23,719 nucleotides of DNA from an uncultured Oscillospiraceae bacterium (GTDB taxonomy: Bacteria > Bacillota > Clostridia > Oscillospirales > Oscillospiraceae): NCBI GenBank assembly GCA_910583885.1, contig CAJUAC010000045.1:1-23719 (forward strand), read 5' to 3'. The position numbers and the translations under genes are program-made. The notes beneath the pieces were generated by a model, which was not told where the DNA came from, did not search any database, and saw only the letters and a list, made by a program, of their open reading frames with translations. Of this stretch, positions 1 through 7,400 are shown in pieces. Positions within the stretch are counted from its first letter, which is position 1. Each line of letters starts with the position of its first letter.

Positions 1-864
1 GTTTGCCAGGCAGGATTCCGTGCGGCAGATAAAGTTGATCCACTCCTCCGCCTCCTTCTGGTGCTCCGCACCCTTGAGCACGCACATGGCATCTACAAAC
101 CAGTTGCTCCCCTCCTGGGGGACCACATAACATAGGTCAGGGTTATTATCGTGCATGGTCAGGAAGTCGCCGGCGTAGTAGGTGCAGATCGCCGTTTCCC
201 CGGCCTCCATCTTGTCATAGAGCTGGTCCATAAAGAAGCCCTGGTAGACGCCGTTGGCCTTGGCGTCAGCAATCAGCTGGTAGGCCTCCCGGATCTGTGC
301 CTCATCGGTGGTGTTGACGGAGTAGCCCAGGTACAGCAGGGCCGCACCAATGGCATCCCGGGGGTTCCCGATCATGCCCACCTGCCCGGCGTACTTCCCG
401 TCAAAGAGGGCGGACCAGCTGGTGATCTCCCCGTCCACCATGGTGGGATTATAAATGATGCCCAAGGTGCCCCAGGTGTAGGGGACAGTGTACTTGTTCT
501 CTGGGTCGTAGCTCAGGTTCTTATATTGGCTGCCGATGAGGCTGAAATTAGGGATATTGCTGTAATCCAGCTCTGCCAGCATCCCTTCCGCGATCATCTG
601 GCCGATCATGTAGTCGCTGGGCACAATTACGTCGTAGTCCGCACCGCCCTGCTTAATCAGGGCATACATCGTCTCGTTGCTTTCAGCGGTCTGATAGTTG
701 ACCCGGATCCCGGTCTCCTGCTCAAATTGGCTGATCAGGTCTGGGTCAATGTTCTCCCCCCATCCGCACACGTTGACAACCCGCTCCTCTCCGCCGCCGC
801 AGCCGGTCAGGCAGAAAGCCAGCGCCAAGGTGAGCGCCAACAAAAAGGAAAACGTCTTTTTCAA
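1..864 (-). CDS. potD: Spermidine/putrescine ABC transporter substrate-binding lipoprotein (3' end outside window)
   Basis: This is the extracytoplasmic polyamine-binding protein that feeds the PotABC transporter. The frame stays open to the window edge, giving 288 codons, so the C-terminus is missing. I chose a TTG start at 864-862 because a GGAGG ribosome binding site sits just upstream and the protein then opens with a lysine-rich signal peptide, a hydrophobic core and the lipobox LTGC followed by glycines, typical of a lipoprotein. The mature part begins VNVCGWGENIDPDLISQFEQ, and includes VPYTWGTLGIIYNP and NWFVDAMCVLKGA, all familiar in PotD/PotF-type proteins. It is the last gene of the potABCD order, 75 bases after potC. 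The exact polyamine cannot be read from the sequence. Family assignment is confident. Confidence 0.93.
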   Translation of the reverse strand, partial: MKKTFSFLLALTLALAFCLTGCGGGEERVVNVCGWGENIDPDLISQFEQETGIRVNYQTAESNETMYALIKQGGADYDVIVPSDYMIGQMIAEGMLAELDYSNIPNFSLIGSQYKNLSYDPENKYTVPYTWGTLGIIYNPTMVDGEITSWSALFDGKYAGQVGMIGNPRDAIGAALLYLGYSVNTTDEAQIREAYQLIADAKANGVYQGFFMDQLYDKMEAGETAICTYYAGDFLTMHDNNPDLCYVVPQEGSNWFVDAMCVLKGAEHQKEAEEWINFICRTESCLAN

Positions 865-907
865 TTCTTCATTCCTCCAAAAAATAATATATATTGTAAG
901 GCGGCAT

Positions 908-928
908 CCTTCCTTCTGCACAGGAAGG
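908..928 (-). other. Small hairpin between potC and potD
   Basis: CCTTCC and GGAAGG (7 bp counting the adjacent T-A pair) face each other across a short loop in the 75-base gap between potC and potD. No U-tract follows on the minus strand, so it is not a convincing terminator. It could act as an intercistronic hairpin that sets the relative amount of binding protein. Weak evidence. Confidence 0.3.
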
Positions 929-939
929 GATAGCAGCCA

Positions 940-1794
940 TTACAATTTCCGCTGCTCCTGCCGGGCCTCCCGGATGTTGACGATGACCAGCAGAGCCAGC
1001 ACCGTAATAAACAGGAGCGAGGAGATGGCGTTGATCTTCGGGCTGATGCGCCGTTTGGTCATGCCATACACCACCATTGCCAGGGGCGAGGTGCCGGAGC
1101 CCGCCGTAAAGTAGGAGATAACGAAGTCATCCACACTCATGGTGAAGGCGATCAGCGCCCCGGAGACGATGCCGGGCTTGATCTCCGGCAGCGCCACCTT
1201 CCAGAAAGCCTGCATCCAGGTACAACCCAGATCCTGGGCTGCATCAATGAGATTTTTGTCCATCTGGCGCAGCTTGGGCATGACGGACAGGATCACATAG
1301 GGGATGTTGAAGGTGATGTGGGCGATCAGCAGCGTACCAAAGCCCATGTGCAGGTGGACGGGCAGACGGATGAGGCCCTGCGCCCCGTTCAGCCACCGGG
1401 CAAAGGCCTCCCAGCCCCCGAAGAACGCGACAAACAGCAGGCACAGGCTCACGCCGGTGACAATATCTGCATTGGTCATGGGGATGTTGTTGACAGCCAT
1501 CAGCGGCCCCCGCCAACGCTTCTTCATATTGAAAAAGCCAATAGCGGCCATGGTTCCCGCCACGGTGGCGGCAGCTGTCGCCAGCAGGGAGACCAGGAGG
1601 GTAGAGGACAGGGCGCTCATGATCTGCCGGTCCCGGACCAGCTCGCTGTACCAGCGCAGGGTAAAGCCCTGCCAGACAGTGCGGCTGCTGGAGTCGTTGA
1701 AGGAAAAGACGATCAGTACAAAAATCGGCGCGTAGAGGAAGAGGAATACCAGCGCCATCAAAACACGGTTGAATGCAGACGGCTTCCTGTTCAC
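940..1794 (-). CDS. potC: Spermidine/putrescine ABC transporter permease PotC
   Basis: This is the second inner-membrane permease of the polyamine importer. It has 284 residues, normal for PotC, with a hydrophobic first segment (FNRVLMALVFLFLYAPIFVL) and about six membrane spans. The EAA-type loop that contacts the ATPase reads DAAQDLGCTWMQAFWKVALP, followed by EIKPGIVSG. Near the C-terminus SVDDFVISYF is a PotC hallmark. I chose the GTG at 1794-1792, which overlaps the potB stop as GTGA, over an upstream in-frame ATG that would lie deep inside potB. The overlap suggests translational coupling. Confidence 0.95.
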   Translation of the reverse strand: MNRKPSAFNRVLMALVFLFLYAPIFVLIVFSFNDSSSRTVWQGFTLRWYSELVRDRQIMSALSSTLLVSLLATAAATVAGTMAAIGFFNMKKRWRGPLMAVNNIPMTNADIVTGVSLCLLFVAFFGGWEAFARWLNGAQGLIRLPVHLHMGFGTLLIAHITFNIPYVILSVMPKLRQMDKNLIDAAQDLGCTWMQAFWKVALPEIKPGIVSGALIAFTMSVDDFVISYFTAGSGTSPLAMVVYGMTKRRISPKINAISSLLFITVLALLVIVNIREARQEQRKL

Positions 1795-2645
1795 AGCATC
1801 ACCGCCTGTTCCTCGCCCTCGCCGAAGCGGTTCATGACGGCCATGCACACCACCACAATCACCATCATTACCAGGGCGATGGCAGAGCCCAGGTAGGGGT
1901 TGTAGGCGGACCCCACGAACTGCTGTTCAATGAGGTCGCCCAGCAGCAGCTCATTGCTGCCGCCCAGCAGCTTAGAGATGGCGAAGGTGGACACGGAGGG
2001 GACAAAGACCATTGTTACCCCGGAGAGGACGCCGGGCAGGCTCAAAGGCAGGATCACCTTCCGGAACACCCCCAAGGAGTCCGCCCCCAGATCCCGGGCA
2101 GCCTCCAGGAGGCTGCCATCCATCTTCTCGATCACCGAATAGATGGGCAGGATCATAAAGGGCAAATAGTTGTAGACCATCCCCAGCACCACAGCCCCCT
2201 GGGTATTAATCATGGGGAAGTACTCCAGATGGGTGCCGGCCAGGGCGTTGATGAGGTCAAAGAGGCCGATGGCAGAAAAAAAGCGGTTTAAGAGGCCGGT
2301 ATTCTCCAGGATAGACATCCAGGAATAGGTCCGCAGCAGGAAGTTCATCCACATGGGCAGCATGATGAGCATCATAGCGATGCGCTGGAACCGGGGGCTC
2401 TCCCGGGAGACCATGTAGGCCACCGGGTAGCCGATCAGCAGGCATACCAGCGTGGCGATAAGGGCCAGCCGGAAGGAGCGGGTGAACACCACCGCATAAG
2501 TCCCCATACGGGAGAAGTTCTCCAGCGTGAAGCCGCCGGCGGCGGATGTGAAGGCGTAGAGGACCACCATCACAATGGGGGCCAGCACGAACAGGGCCAT
2601 CCAGCCCACGCAGGGTACGGCGAAGAGGGCGCGCTTATTTTTCAT
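1791..2645 (-). CDS. potB: Spermidine/putrescine ABC transporter permease PotB
   Basis: This is the first membrane permease of the polyamine importer, 284 residues with about six membrane spans. The cytoplasmic EAA loop that docks on PotA reads LEAARDLGADSLGVFRKVIL, followed by PLSLPGVLSG. Other PotB-like stretches are MLPMWMNFLLRTYSWMSIL and YNYLPFMILPIYSVIEKMD. The ATG at 2645-2643 has AGGAGG 8-9 bases upstream and starts MKNKRALF; longer in-frame starts would lie far inside potA. The gene overlaps potA by 11 bases and potC by 4, so the three are very likely made from one message with coupled translation. Confidence 0.95.
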   Translation of the reverse strand: MKNKRALFAVPCVGWMALFVLAPIVMVVLYAFTSAAGGFTLENFSRMGTYAVVFTRSFRLALIATLVCLLIGYPVAYMVSRESPRFQRIAMMLIMLPMWMNFLLRTYSWMSILENTGLLNRFFSAIGLFDLINALAGTHLEYFPMINTQGAVVLGMVYNYLPFMILPIYSVIEKMDGSLLEAARDLGADSLGVFRKVILPLSLPGVLSGVTMVFVPSVSTFAISKLLGGSNELLLGDLIEQQFVGSAYNPYLGSAIALVMMVIVVVCMAVMNRFGEGEEQAVML

Positions 2646-3801
2646 GGTCCGGCGCCTCCTCGCTGGCCTCATCCATCTCCTCGTACTCCTCGGAGTAAGA
2701 GCTGTAGTCCCCAAACATGCCGGAGTACTCGCTTTTGTGCATGATATGGATGTCATCCGGGTTCAGGATAATGCCGATGGTCTCCCCCTCCGGGTGGTAG
2801 TCGGTGGTTTGGATGAGCCATTTGAAGCCCTTGAAATCCACGATGGTGTCGTAGTGGACACCCTTGAAGGTGACGGCGGTTACGACCCCCCGCAGCTGGC
2901 CCTCCTCCTGGGGCACAATGTCGATGTCCTCCGGGCGGATGACCACATCCACCGGCTCCATGGGGGCGAAGCCCTTGTCCAGGCATTTGAATTTCCTGTT
3001 GAAGAACTCCACCACGAAATCCTCGTGCATAATCCCGTCCAGGATATTGCTCTCGCCGATGAAATCCGCCACAAAGGCGTTTTTCGGCTCGTTGTAAATA
3101 TCCTCAGGGGTCCCGATCTGCTGGATACGGCCCTGGTCCATGACCACGATGGTATCGCTCATGGCCAGCGCCTCCTCCTGGTCGTGGGTGACGTAGATGA
3201 AGGTGATGCCCAATTGCTGCTGGATGCGCTTGAGCTCGTTCTGCATGTCCTTGCGCAGGCGCAGATCCAGCGCCCCCAGTGGTTCATCCAGCAGCAGCAC
3301 CTTGGGCCGGTTGACCAGCGCCCGGGCAATGGCCACCCGCTGCTGCTGCCCGCCGGAGAGCTCACTGCTGCGCCGGTGCTCAAAGCCCTTGAGGCTGACC
3401 ACCTCCAGCATCTCCAGCACCCGTTGGCGGATCTCCGCTTCCGGCAGCTTCACCTTCCGCTTTTTCCCGCCCTCCTCTACTGTCTTGGGGATGCGCAGGC
3501 CAAAGGCCACGTTCTCGAAGACGTTCAGGTGCGGGAAGAGGGCGTAGCGCTGGAACACCGTGTTGACCTGCCGTAGATGTGGCGGAATATCATTCATCCT
3601 CACACTGTCGAACAGCACTTCGCCTGAAGTAGGCGTAATGAAGCCGCCAATGATGCGCAAAGTAGTCGTCTTGCCGCAGCCACTGGGTCCGAGCAGTGTG
3701 AGGAACTCACTGTCATTGATATAAAGATTCATGTGATCGAGAACCAGCTCGCCGTCAAACGCCATGCAGCAATCCACAAGGCGAATCAACTTTTTGGACA
3801 T
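2635..3801 (-). CDS. potA: Spermidine/putrescine ABC transporter ATP-binding protein PotA
   Basis: This is the ATPase that drives polyamine import, 388 residues, close to the usual PotA length. The Walker A motif GPSGCGKTT lies at about residues 38-46, the Q-loop region reads VFQRYALFPHLNVFENVAFG, the ABC signature is LSGGQQQRVAIARAL and the Walker B motif with D-loop is LLLDEPLGALD. The C-terminal third is a TOBE-type regulatory domain (MEPVDVVIRPEDIDIV) and ends in an unusually acidic tail rich in Glu and Ser. The ATG at 3801-3799 is preceded by GGGGGAGG. It is the promoter-proximal gene of potABCD, and the leader upstream carries two hairpins. Confidence 0.96.
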   Translation of the reverse strand: MSKKLIRLVDCCMAFDGELVLDHMNLYINDSEFLTLLGPSGCGKTTTLRIIGGFITPTSGEVLFDSVRMNDIPPHLRQVNTVFQRYALFPHLNVFENVAFGLRIPKTVEEGGKKRKVKLPEAEIRQRVLEMLEVVSLKGFEHRRSSELSGGQQQRVAIARALVNRPKVLLLDEPLGALDLRLRKDMQNELKRIQQQLGITFIYVTHDQEEALAMSDTIVVMDQGRIQQIGTPEDIYNEPKNAFVADFIGESNILDGIMHEDFVVEFFNRKFKCLDKGFAPMEPVDVVIRPEDIDIVPQEEGQLRGVVTAVTFKGVHYDTIVDFKGFKWLIQTTDYHPEGETIGIILNPDDIHIMHKSEYSGMFGDYSSYSEEYEEMDEASEEAPDHEK

Positions 3802-3832
3802 TATCCTCCCCCGTTCTTTTCTGTGTAATCTC

Positions 3833-3848
3833 GCCCGCAAAAGCGGGC
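3833..3848 (-). promoter_or_regulatory. GC-rich hairpin in the pot leader
   Basis: GCCCGC and GCGGGC enclose a four-base loop (TTTT on the minus strand). It lies about 30 bases upstream of the potA start and downstream of a terminator-like hairpin in the same leader. There is no U-tract after it, so it is more likely a structural or regulatory stem than a terminator. Confidence 0.45.
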
Positions 3849-3858
3849 CTGGGCATAG

Positions 3859-3906
3859 AAAAAATGCCTGTTTTTCCTGAGTTGTTTTCCCCTGGAAATA
3901 CAGGCA
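3859..3906 (-). terminator. Terminator-like hairpin in the pot leader (possible attenuator)
   Basis: Arms at 3894-3905 and 3866-3877 form 12 pairs with one mismatch (GCCTGTATTTCC against GGAAAAACAGGC), extended by one A-T pair, with a 16-base loop. On the minus strand the stem is followed at once by ATTTTTTC, the layout of an intrinsic terminator. It lies just after the predicted pot transcription start and before potA, so it may be an attenuator. It could instead end transcripts arriving from the DUF4130 gene, which stops at 3970. Confidence 0.55.
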
Positions 3907-3911
3907 AGCTA

Positions 3912-3940
3912 ACTATATCTGGTTTGTGTCGAAATGTCAA
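3912..3940 (-). promoter_or_regulatory. Predicted sigma-A promoter of the potABCD operon
   Basis: On the minus strand TTGACA (3940-3935) and TATAGT (3917-3912) are separated by exactly 17 bases. The expected start of transcription is near 3905, giving a leader of about 100 bases before the potA ATG. Confidence 0.7.
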
Positions 3941-3969
3941 TGATAATTATGCCGAAAGCCGAAAAATTT

Positions 3970-4770
3970 TCAGGGCCGCTCAAGTGGAATATGTGGAACA
4001 TGCTCCTGCGGCAGCCCCTCCGCCCCGGCGTGGAAATAGGCTTCGTCCTGGAACTCGGTCATAGTCTCCCAGTAGCGCTGGGGCATATGGGTGCGGCGGA
4101 GCTTGGGGTTGTGGCGCTCCTTGATCTCAATGGTGTCATAAAACCGCTTCCAGAGCCGGCGGTATTGGGCCTCCTCCTCCGACGGAGCGGCCATTTTGAA
4201 TTCCTCCATGGGGACAATGGCCCACTGGCCTGGCCGGTGGACCAGGGCTTCGCGGTAGGTCCGGTCGTAGAGGAGGAATACCTCATTGTACATCCGGTCG
4301 CAGAAATGGTATTGCAGCAGGGGAAGGACCCGGTTTTTGGGGCGGATCTCCCCGGCCAGCATTCCGCCGAAGTCAGAGAAGCGGACAAAGCCCTTGAGCA
4401 AGTGTACCTCCCCCTCCAGATGGCGCACAGCCTTCAGCAGCGGCAGCATGGCATCATGGCTGAGCTGGCGCAGCAGGGGACGCCCCTGGACGTACAGCGC
4501 ACGGATGAAACGGTAGAGGACCGCCTCCCGCTCAGGTACGCAGGTGAGGAAGCCCTTGACAGCAAGCTCCCGGGCATAGGGGCTGATTTTCTCCAGGCTG
4601 GCCAGTACCCGCGCGGCATGGGCACCGTCTGTCCCCACCTGCCGGACAGGGAAGAGGGAGGGCTCCTCCTCACACTGGAACCGGGCGGGGTATTCGTGGT
4701 AGACATAGCTGTCAAATACGCAGCACAAAAAGCCCTCGAAGCTCCCGTCGTAGCGGTAGATTGTCTCCAT
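3970..4770 (-). CDS. DUF4130/TIGR03915 family probable DNA metabolism protein, partner of the radical SAM enzyme
   Basis: This 266-residue protein matches my knowledge of the TIGR03915/DUF4130 family, which is found next to, and in some species fused with, radical SAM or uracil-DNA-glycosylase-like proteins. It opens with YRYDGSFEGFLCCVFDSYV and ends with the very conserved block RFYDTIEIKERHNPKLRRTH followed by MPQRYWETMTEF. The middle is helical, with HLLKGFVRFSDFGG and a run through LPLLQYHFCDRMYNEVFLLYD. The biochemical activity is unknown; a role in DNA repair or modification is inferred from its constant partner. The ATG at 4770 has AGGAGGAGG upstream. It is the last gene of a three-gene operon, 123 bases after the VOC gene. 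Confidence 0.88.
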   Translation of the reverse strand: METIYRYDGSFEGFLCCVFDSYVYHEYPARFQCEEEPSLFPVRQVGTDGAHAARVLASLEKISPYARELAVKGFLTCVPEREAVLYRFIRALYVQGRPLLRQLSHDAMLPLLKAVRHLEGEVHLLKGFVRFSDFGGMLAGEIRPKNRVLPLLQYHFCDRMYNEVFLLYDRTYREALVHRPGQWAIVPMEEFKMAAPSEEEAQYRRLWKRFYDTIEIKERHNPKLRRTHMPQRYWETMTEFQDEAYFHAGAEGLPQEHVPHIPLERP

Positions 4771-4824
4771 GGCTGCCTCCTCCTGCTGCGTTCAAAAGTC
4801 TTGAAATACACAAAGGATTCCTGC

Positions 4825-4853
4825 GGCTTTTTGCCTTGCAGGGCGAAAAAGCC
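4825..4853 (-). other. Hairpin between the VOC and DUF4130 genes
   Basis: GGCTTTTT and AAAAAGCC pair over 8 bp, with three further pairs inside after a single bulge. No U-tract follows on the minus strand. It sits in the 123-base gap between two same-strand genes and could be a processing or stabilising stem. Weak evidence. Confidence 0.3.
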
Positions 4854-4893
4854 CCTCGCCCATCCAGCATTCCCCGCCTGTGAATACAGGTTC

Positions 4894-5265
4894 TTACTTC
4901 CGGCACAGGCAGAAGGGATGCCCAGCGGGGTCCACCATGGTGACGAACTCCCCGCCGCCAAATTGGGCCGCCGCCTTGGCCGCTCCCAGGGCCTCCGCCC
5001 GCCTGACGGCCTCCGGGATGTCCTCCACCTGGAAATCAAAGTGCATCTGCTTCTGCTGCCGCCCCGGCTCCTCCGGCCAGATTGGCGGCACATAGTCCGG
5101 CTCGGCGGTAAATAGGAAGACAACGCCGCCGGCGCTGCGGACCGCCGGGCAGCCGTACAGCGTACACATCTCCCAGCCCAGCAGCTGCCCATAAAAGCAT
5201 TGCAGCTCCAAGGCATCCCGGCAGTCCACCATCACGTTGCCCAATAGGACCTCTGTGCGCATCAT
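4894..5265 (-). CDS. VOC (glyoxalase/bleomycin-resistance fold) family protein
   Basis: This is a 123-residue single-domain VOC-fold protein with paired beta-alpha-beta-beta-beta modules. The first module holds DALELQCFYGQLLGWEMC and the second holds QMHFDFQVEDIPEAVRRAEA followed by GGEFVTMVDPAGHPFCLC. One likely metal ligand, the His in QMHFDF, is present, but the first module lacks an obvious opening His, so metal dependence and enzyme activity are doubtful. It most resembles the uncharacterised glyoxalase-like (Glyoxalase_6) group. The start is the first of two consecutive ATGs, with AGGAGA upstream. It begins 17 bases after the radical SAM gene and is likely co-transcribed with it. The substrate is unknown. 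Confidence 0.85.
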   Translation of the reverse strand: MMRTEVLLGNVMVDCRDALELQCFYGQLLGWEMCTLYGCPAVRSAGGVVFLFTAEPDYVPPIWPEEPGRQQKQMHFDFQVEDIPEAVRRAEALGAAKAAAQFGGGEFVTMVDPAGHPFCLCRK

Positions 5266-5282
5266 TTGTGTGTCTCCTCTCC

Positions 5283-6551
5283 CTATCCTGCCTGGTCGAA
5301 TAAGCTCAGCTGCTCCAGCTCTGCGCCGGGCAGGGAGGCCCGCTCCGCCGCCGCCAGGCTGCGCAGAATGCTGTCCTGCTGGAGCTTCAAGCCGTCCAGC
5401 AGCTTCCCTTTGCAGGTAATAAAATACTGGGCCCGTTTCATGACAACCCCCAGCTTGCGCAGATCCTCGTGCTCCAGCTTCCTGGCCCGGCGGGCGGAGA
5501 GGATGCGGCGGGCGGAGATCATGCCTATGCCGGGGATCCGCAGCAGCTCCTCCCGGCTGGCGGTGTTCACCTCCACAGGGAAGAACTCCGGGTGGCTGAG
5601 GGCCCAGCTGCATTTAGGGTCCACCAAGGGGTTGAAATTAGGGGTATCCTCATCCAGCAGCTCCTCCGCCCGGAAGCCGTAAAACCGCAGCAGCCAGTCC
5701 GCCTGGTAGAGCCGGTGCTCCCGCAGCAGGGGCGGCTTGGTATCGATAGCGGGCAGGAGCGTGTTCTCCACCACAGGCACATAGGCGGAGTAGAACACCC
5801 GCTTGAGCCGGTACTTGTCGTAGAGGGACTGGGTCAGGGACAGGATGTGGCGGTCACTGTCCGGCGTGGCGCCGATGATCATCTGGGTACTCTGCCCGGC
5901 GGGGGCGAAGCGGGGGGGATGGCGGTATTTGACCAGCTCCTCCTTGTTCTCCCGCAGGGTGTTGGTGATAAGGCCCATAGGGCGGAAGATGGCCTTCCGG
6001 CTCTTGTTGGGGGCCAGGGTATTCAGCCCCTTCTCCGAGGGCAGCTCAATATTGACGCTCAGGCGGTCGGCCAGCAGGCCCAGGCGGGTCACAAGCTCCG
6101 GCGAGGTGCCGGGGATGGCCTTGGCGTGGATATAGCCGTTGAAGCGGTGGTGGTTGCGCAGGAGATCCAGGCAGCGGATCATCCGTTCGGTGGTGTAGTC
6201 CGGGCTGACGAGCACGCCGGAGGAGAGGAACAGCCCCTCAATATAGTTGCGCCGGTAGAACTGGATGGTCAGCTCCGCCAGCTCCTCCGGGGAGAAGATG
6301 GCCCGCCGTGTGTCGTTGGAGCAGCGGTTGACGCAGTACTTGCAGTCGAAGACGCAGCAGTTGGTCATCAGCACCTTCAGCAGCGTCACACACCGCCCGT
6401 CGCCGGAGAAGGTATGGCAGCACCCTGCCACCGATGAGGAGGTGTTGCCAATGGCGCCCTTCCGGTGGCCCCGCTGGGCCCCGCTGGAGGTACAGGCCGC
6501 GTCGTACTTGGCTGCGTCAGCCAGGACCGTCAGTTTATCCATGACATCCAC
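5283..6551 (-). CDS. Putative DNA modification/repair radical SAM protein (TIGR03916 type)
   Basis: This 422-residue protein belongs to the radical SAM family that partners DUF4130/TIGR03915 proteins. The iron-sulfur/SAM motif is CVFDCKYC (Cx3Cx2C), preceded by TLLKVLMTN. The N-terminus has the family block KLTVLADAAKYDAACTSSG, and the C-terminus a helix-hairpin-helix DNA-binding motif, LLRIPGIGMISARRIL. The expected role is radical chemistry on damaged or modified DNA; the product is not established. I chose the GTG at 6551, which lies 7 bases after AGGAGG; the ATG at 6542 is possible but too far from that site. A predicted promoter with an overlapping LexA box lies just upstream, and the gene heads an operon with the VOC and DUF4130 genes. 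Confidence 0.9.
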   Translation of the reverse strand: MDVMDKLTVLADAAKYDAACTSSGAQRGHRKGAIGNTSSSVAGCCHTFSGDGRCVTLLKVLMTNCCVFDCKYCVNRCSNDTRRAIFSPEELAELTIQFYRRNYIEGLFLSSGVLVSPDYTTERMIRCLDLLRNHHRFNGYIHAKAIPGTSPELVTRLGLLADRLSVNIELPSEKGLNTLAPNKSRKAIFRPMGLITNTLRENKEELVKYRHPPRFAPAGQSTQMIIGATPDSDRHILSLTQSLYDKYRLKRVFYSAYVPVVENTLLPAIDTKPPLLREHRLYQADWLLRFYGFRAEELLDEDTPNFNPLVDPKCSWALSHPEFFPVEVNTASREELLRIPGIGMISARRILSARRARKLEHEDLRKLGVVMKRAQYFITCKGKLLDGLKLQQDSILRSLAAAERASLPGAELEQLSLFDQAG

Positions 6552-6571
6552 AGGCAGGCCTCCTTTCTTCA

Positions 6572-6585
6572 CAAACGTCTGTTCT
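6572..6585 (-). promoter_or_regulatory. Candidate LexA (SOS) operator
   Basis: Read on the minus strand the site is AGAACAGACGTTTG. It fits the Firmicutes LexA consensus CGAACRNRYGTTYG at every position except the first. It starts at the predicted transcription start of the radical SAM operon, where a bound repressor would block initiation. Confidence 0.65.
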
Positions 6586-6591
6586 TCCACT

Positions 6592-6620
6592 AATATAGAA
6601 CAAATGAGCGGGATTGTCAA
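6592..6620 (-). promoter_or_regulatory. Predicted sigma-A promoter of the radical SAM operon
   Basis: TTGACA (6620-6615) and TATATT (6597-6592) on the minus strand are 17 bases apart. The predicted start falls near 6585, on the edge of the LexA-like box. Confidence 0.75.
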
Positions 6621-6683
6621 GAGGCATTTTCACGTATTTTCCGCCGGCAGGGGCCATGGGCGCCCCGCATATCAGAGAATGAA

Positions 6684-6712
6684 TTGACAACGGTTGGGAA
6701 ATGCCCTATGCT
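6684..6712 (+). promoter_or_regulatory. Predicted sigma-A promoter of the Crp/Fnr gene
   Basis: TTGACA (6684-6689) and TATGCT (6707-6712) are 17 bases apart. The predicted start is near 6719, only about 17 bases before the ATG at 6736, so the message would have almost no leader beyond the ribosome binding site. Confidence 0.7.
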
Positions 6713-6735
6713 ATCAGCTGGAAAGGGGATGCTGT

Positions 6736-7395
6736 ATGGATTTTTTACGTTCTTTCCCGATATGGGAGAAGCTCCAGCCGGAGGAGCGGGAGCAGCTCGC
6801 CCAGGCAGCTGTGTACCGGGAGGCCCCCAAGGGGGCGATGATCCACAACAGCCCGATGGACTGCCTCGGTCTGCTGTTTGTCCAGTCCGGCCAGCTGCGG
6901 GCCTATATCCTGTCAGATGAGGGCAGGGAGATCACCATTTACCGCCTCCTGGAAGGGGATATCTGCCTGCTCTCCGCCTCCTGCGCGATGAACAGCCTCC
7001 GGTTTGACATTGCCATCGAAGCAGAAAAGGACTCCGGCTTTTGGGTGGTCCCATCTGAAATCTATAAAGGGCTCATGGCCCGCTCAGCCCCTCTGGCCAA
7101 TTACACCAACGAGATCATGGCCAGCCGTTTTTCGGATGTCATGTGGCTGATGGAGCAGGTGATGTGGAAGAGCATGGACCAGCGCCTTGCGGCCTTCCTG
7201 CTGGAGGAGGCCGCCCTGGAGGGGACGGGCGTCCTGCCAATCACCCATGAACGGATCGGCAACCATATGGGGACAGCCCGGGAGGTGGTTACGCGGATGC
7301 TGCGCTACTTCCAGTCGGAGGGGCTGGTAAAGCTGGCCCGGGGGACAGTGGAAATCGTAGATTTCGCCGGGCTGCAGGCGCTGTCTGAGAAATAG
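6736..7395 (+). CDS. Crp/Fnr family transcriptional regulator
   Basis: This 219-residue protein has the Crp/Fnr layout. Residues about 15-110 form the cyclic-nucleotide-binding-type barrel (GLLFVQSGQLRAYILSDEGR, then EITIYRLLEGDICLLSASC), and the C-terminus holds a winged helix-turn-helix, ITHERIGNHMGTAREVVTRM followed by LRYFQSEGLVKL. I chose the ATG at 6736 because GAAAGGGG lies 7 bases upstream. The few Cys residues are not arranged as a clear Fnr iron-sulfur ligand set, and the effector is unknown. The gene diverges from the LexA-linked operon and converges on a TSUP exporter with only 5 bases between stops. Regulation of that exporter is plausible but is inference from position. Confidence 0.92.
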   Translation: MDFLRSFPIWEKLQPEEREQLAQAAVYREAPKGAMIHNSPMDCLGLLFVQSGQLRAYILSDEGREITIYRLLEGDICLLSASCAMNSLRFDIAIEAEKDSGFWVVPSEIYKGLMARSAPLANYTNEIMASRFSDVMWLMEQVMWKSMDQRLAAFLLEEAALEGTGVLPITHERIGNHMGTAREVVTRMLRYFQSEGLVKLARGTVEIVDFAGLQALSEK

Positions 7396-7400
7396 GGGCG

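Noticed and set aside
3802..3905. A known riboswitch class in the pot leader
   Set aside because: The leader is too short and lacks conserved cores of the classes I can recognise; only the hairpins and T-run are supported.
2575..5115. Long plus-strand open frames opposite potA, the DUF4130 gene and the VOC gene
   Set aside because: Shadows of clearly recognised minus-strand genes; no ribosome binding sites and no recognisable domains.
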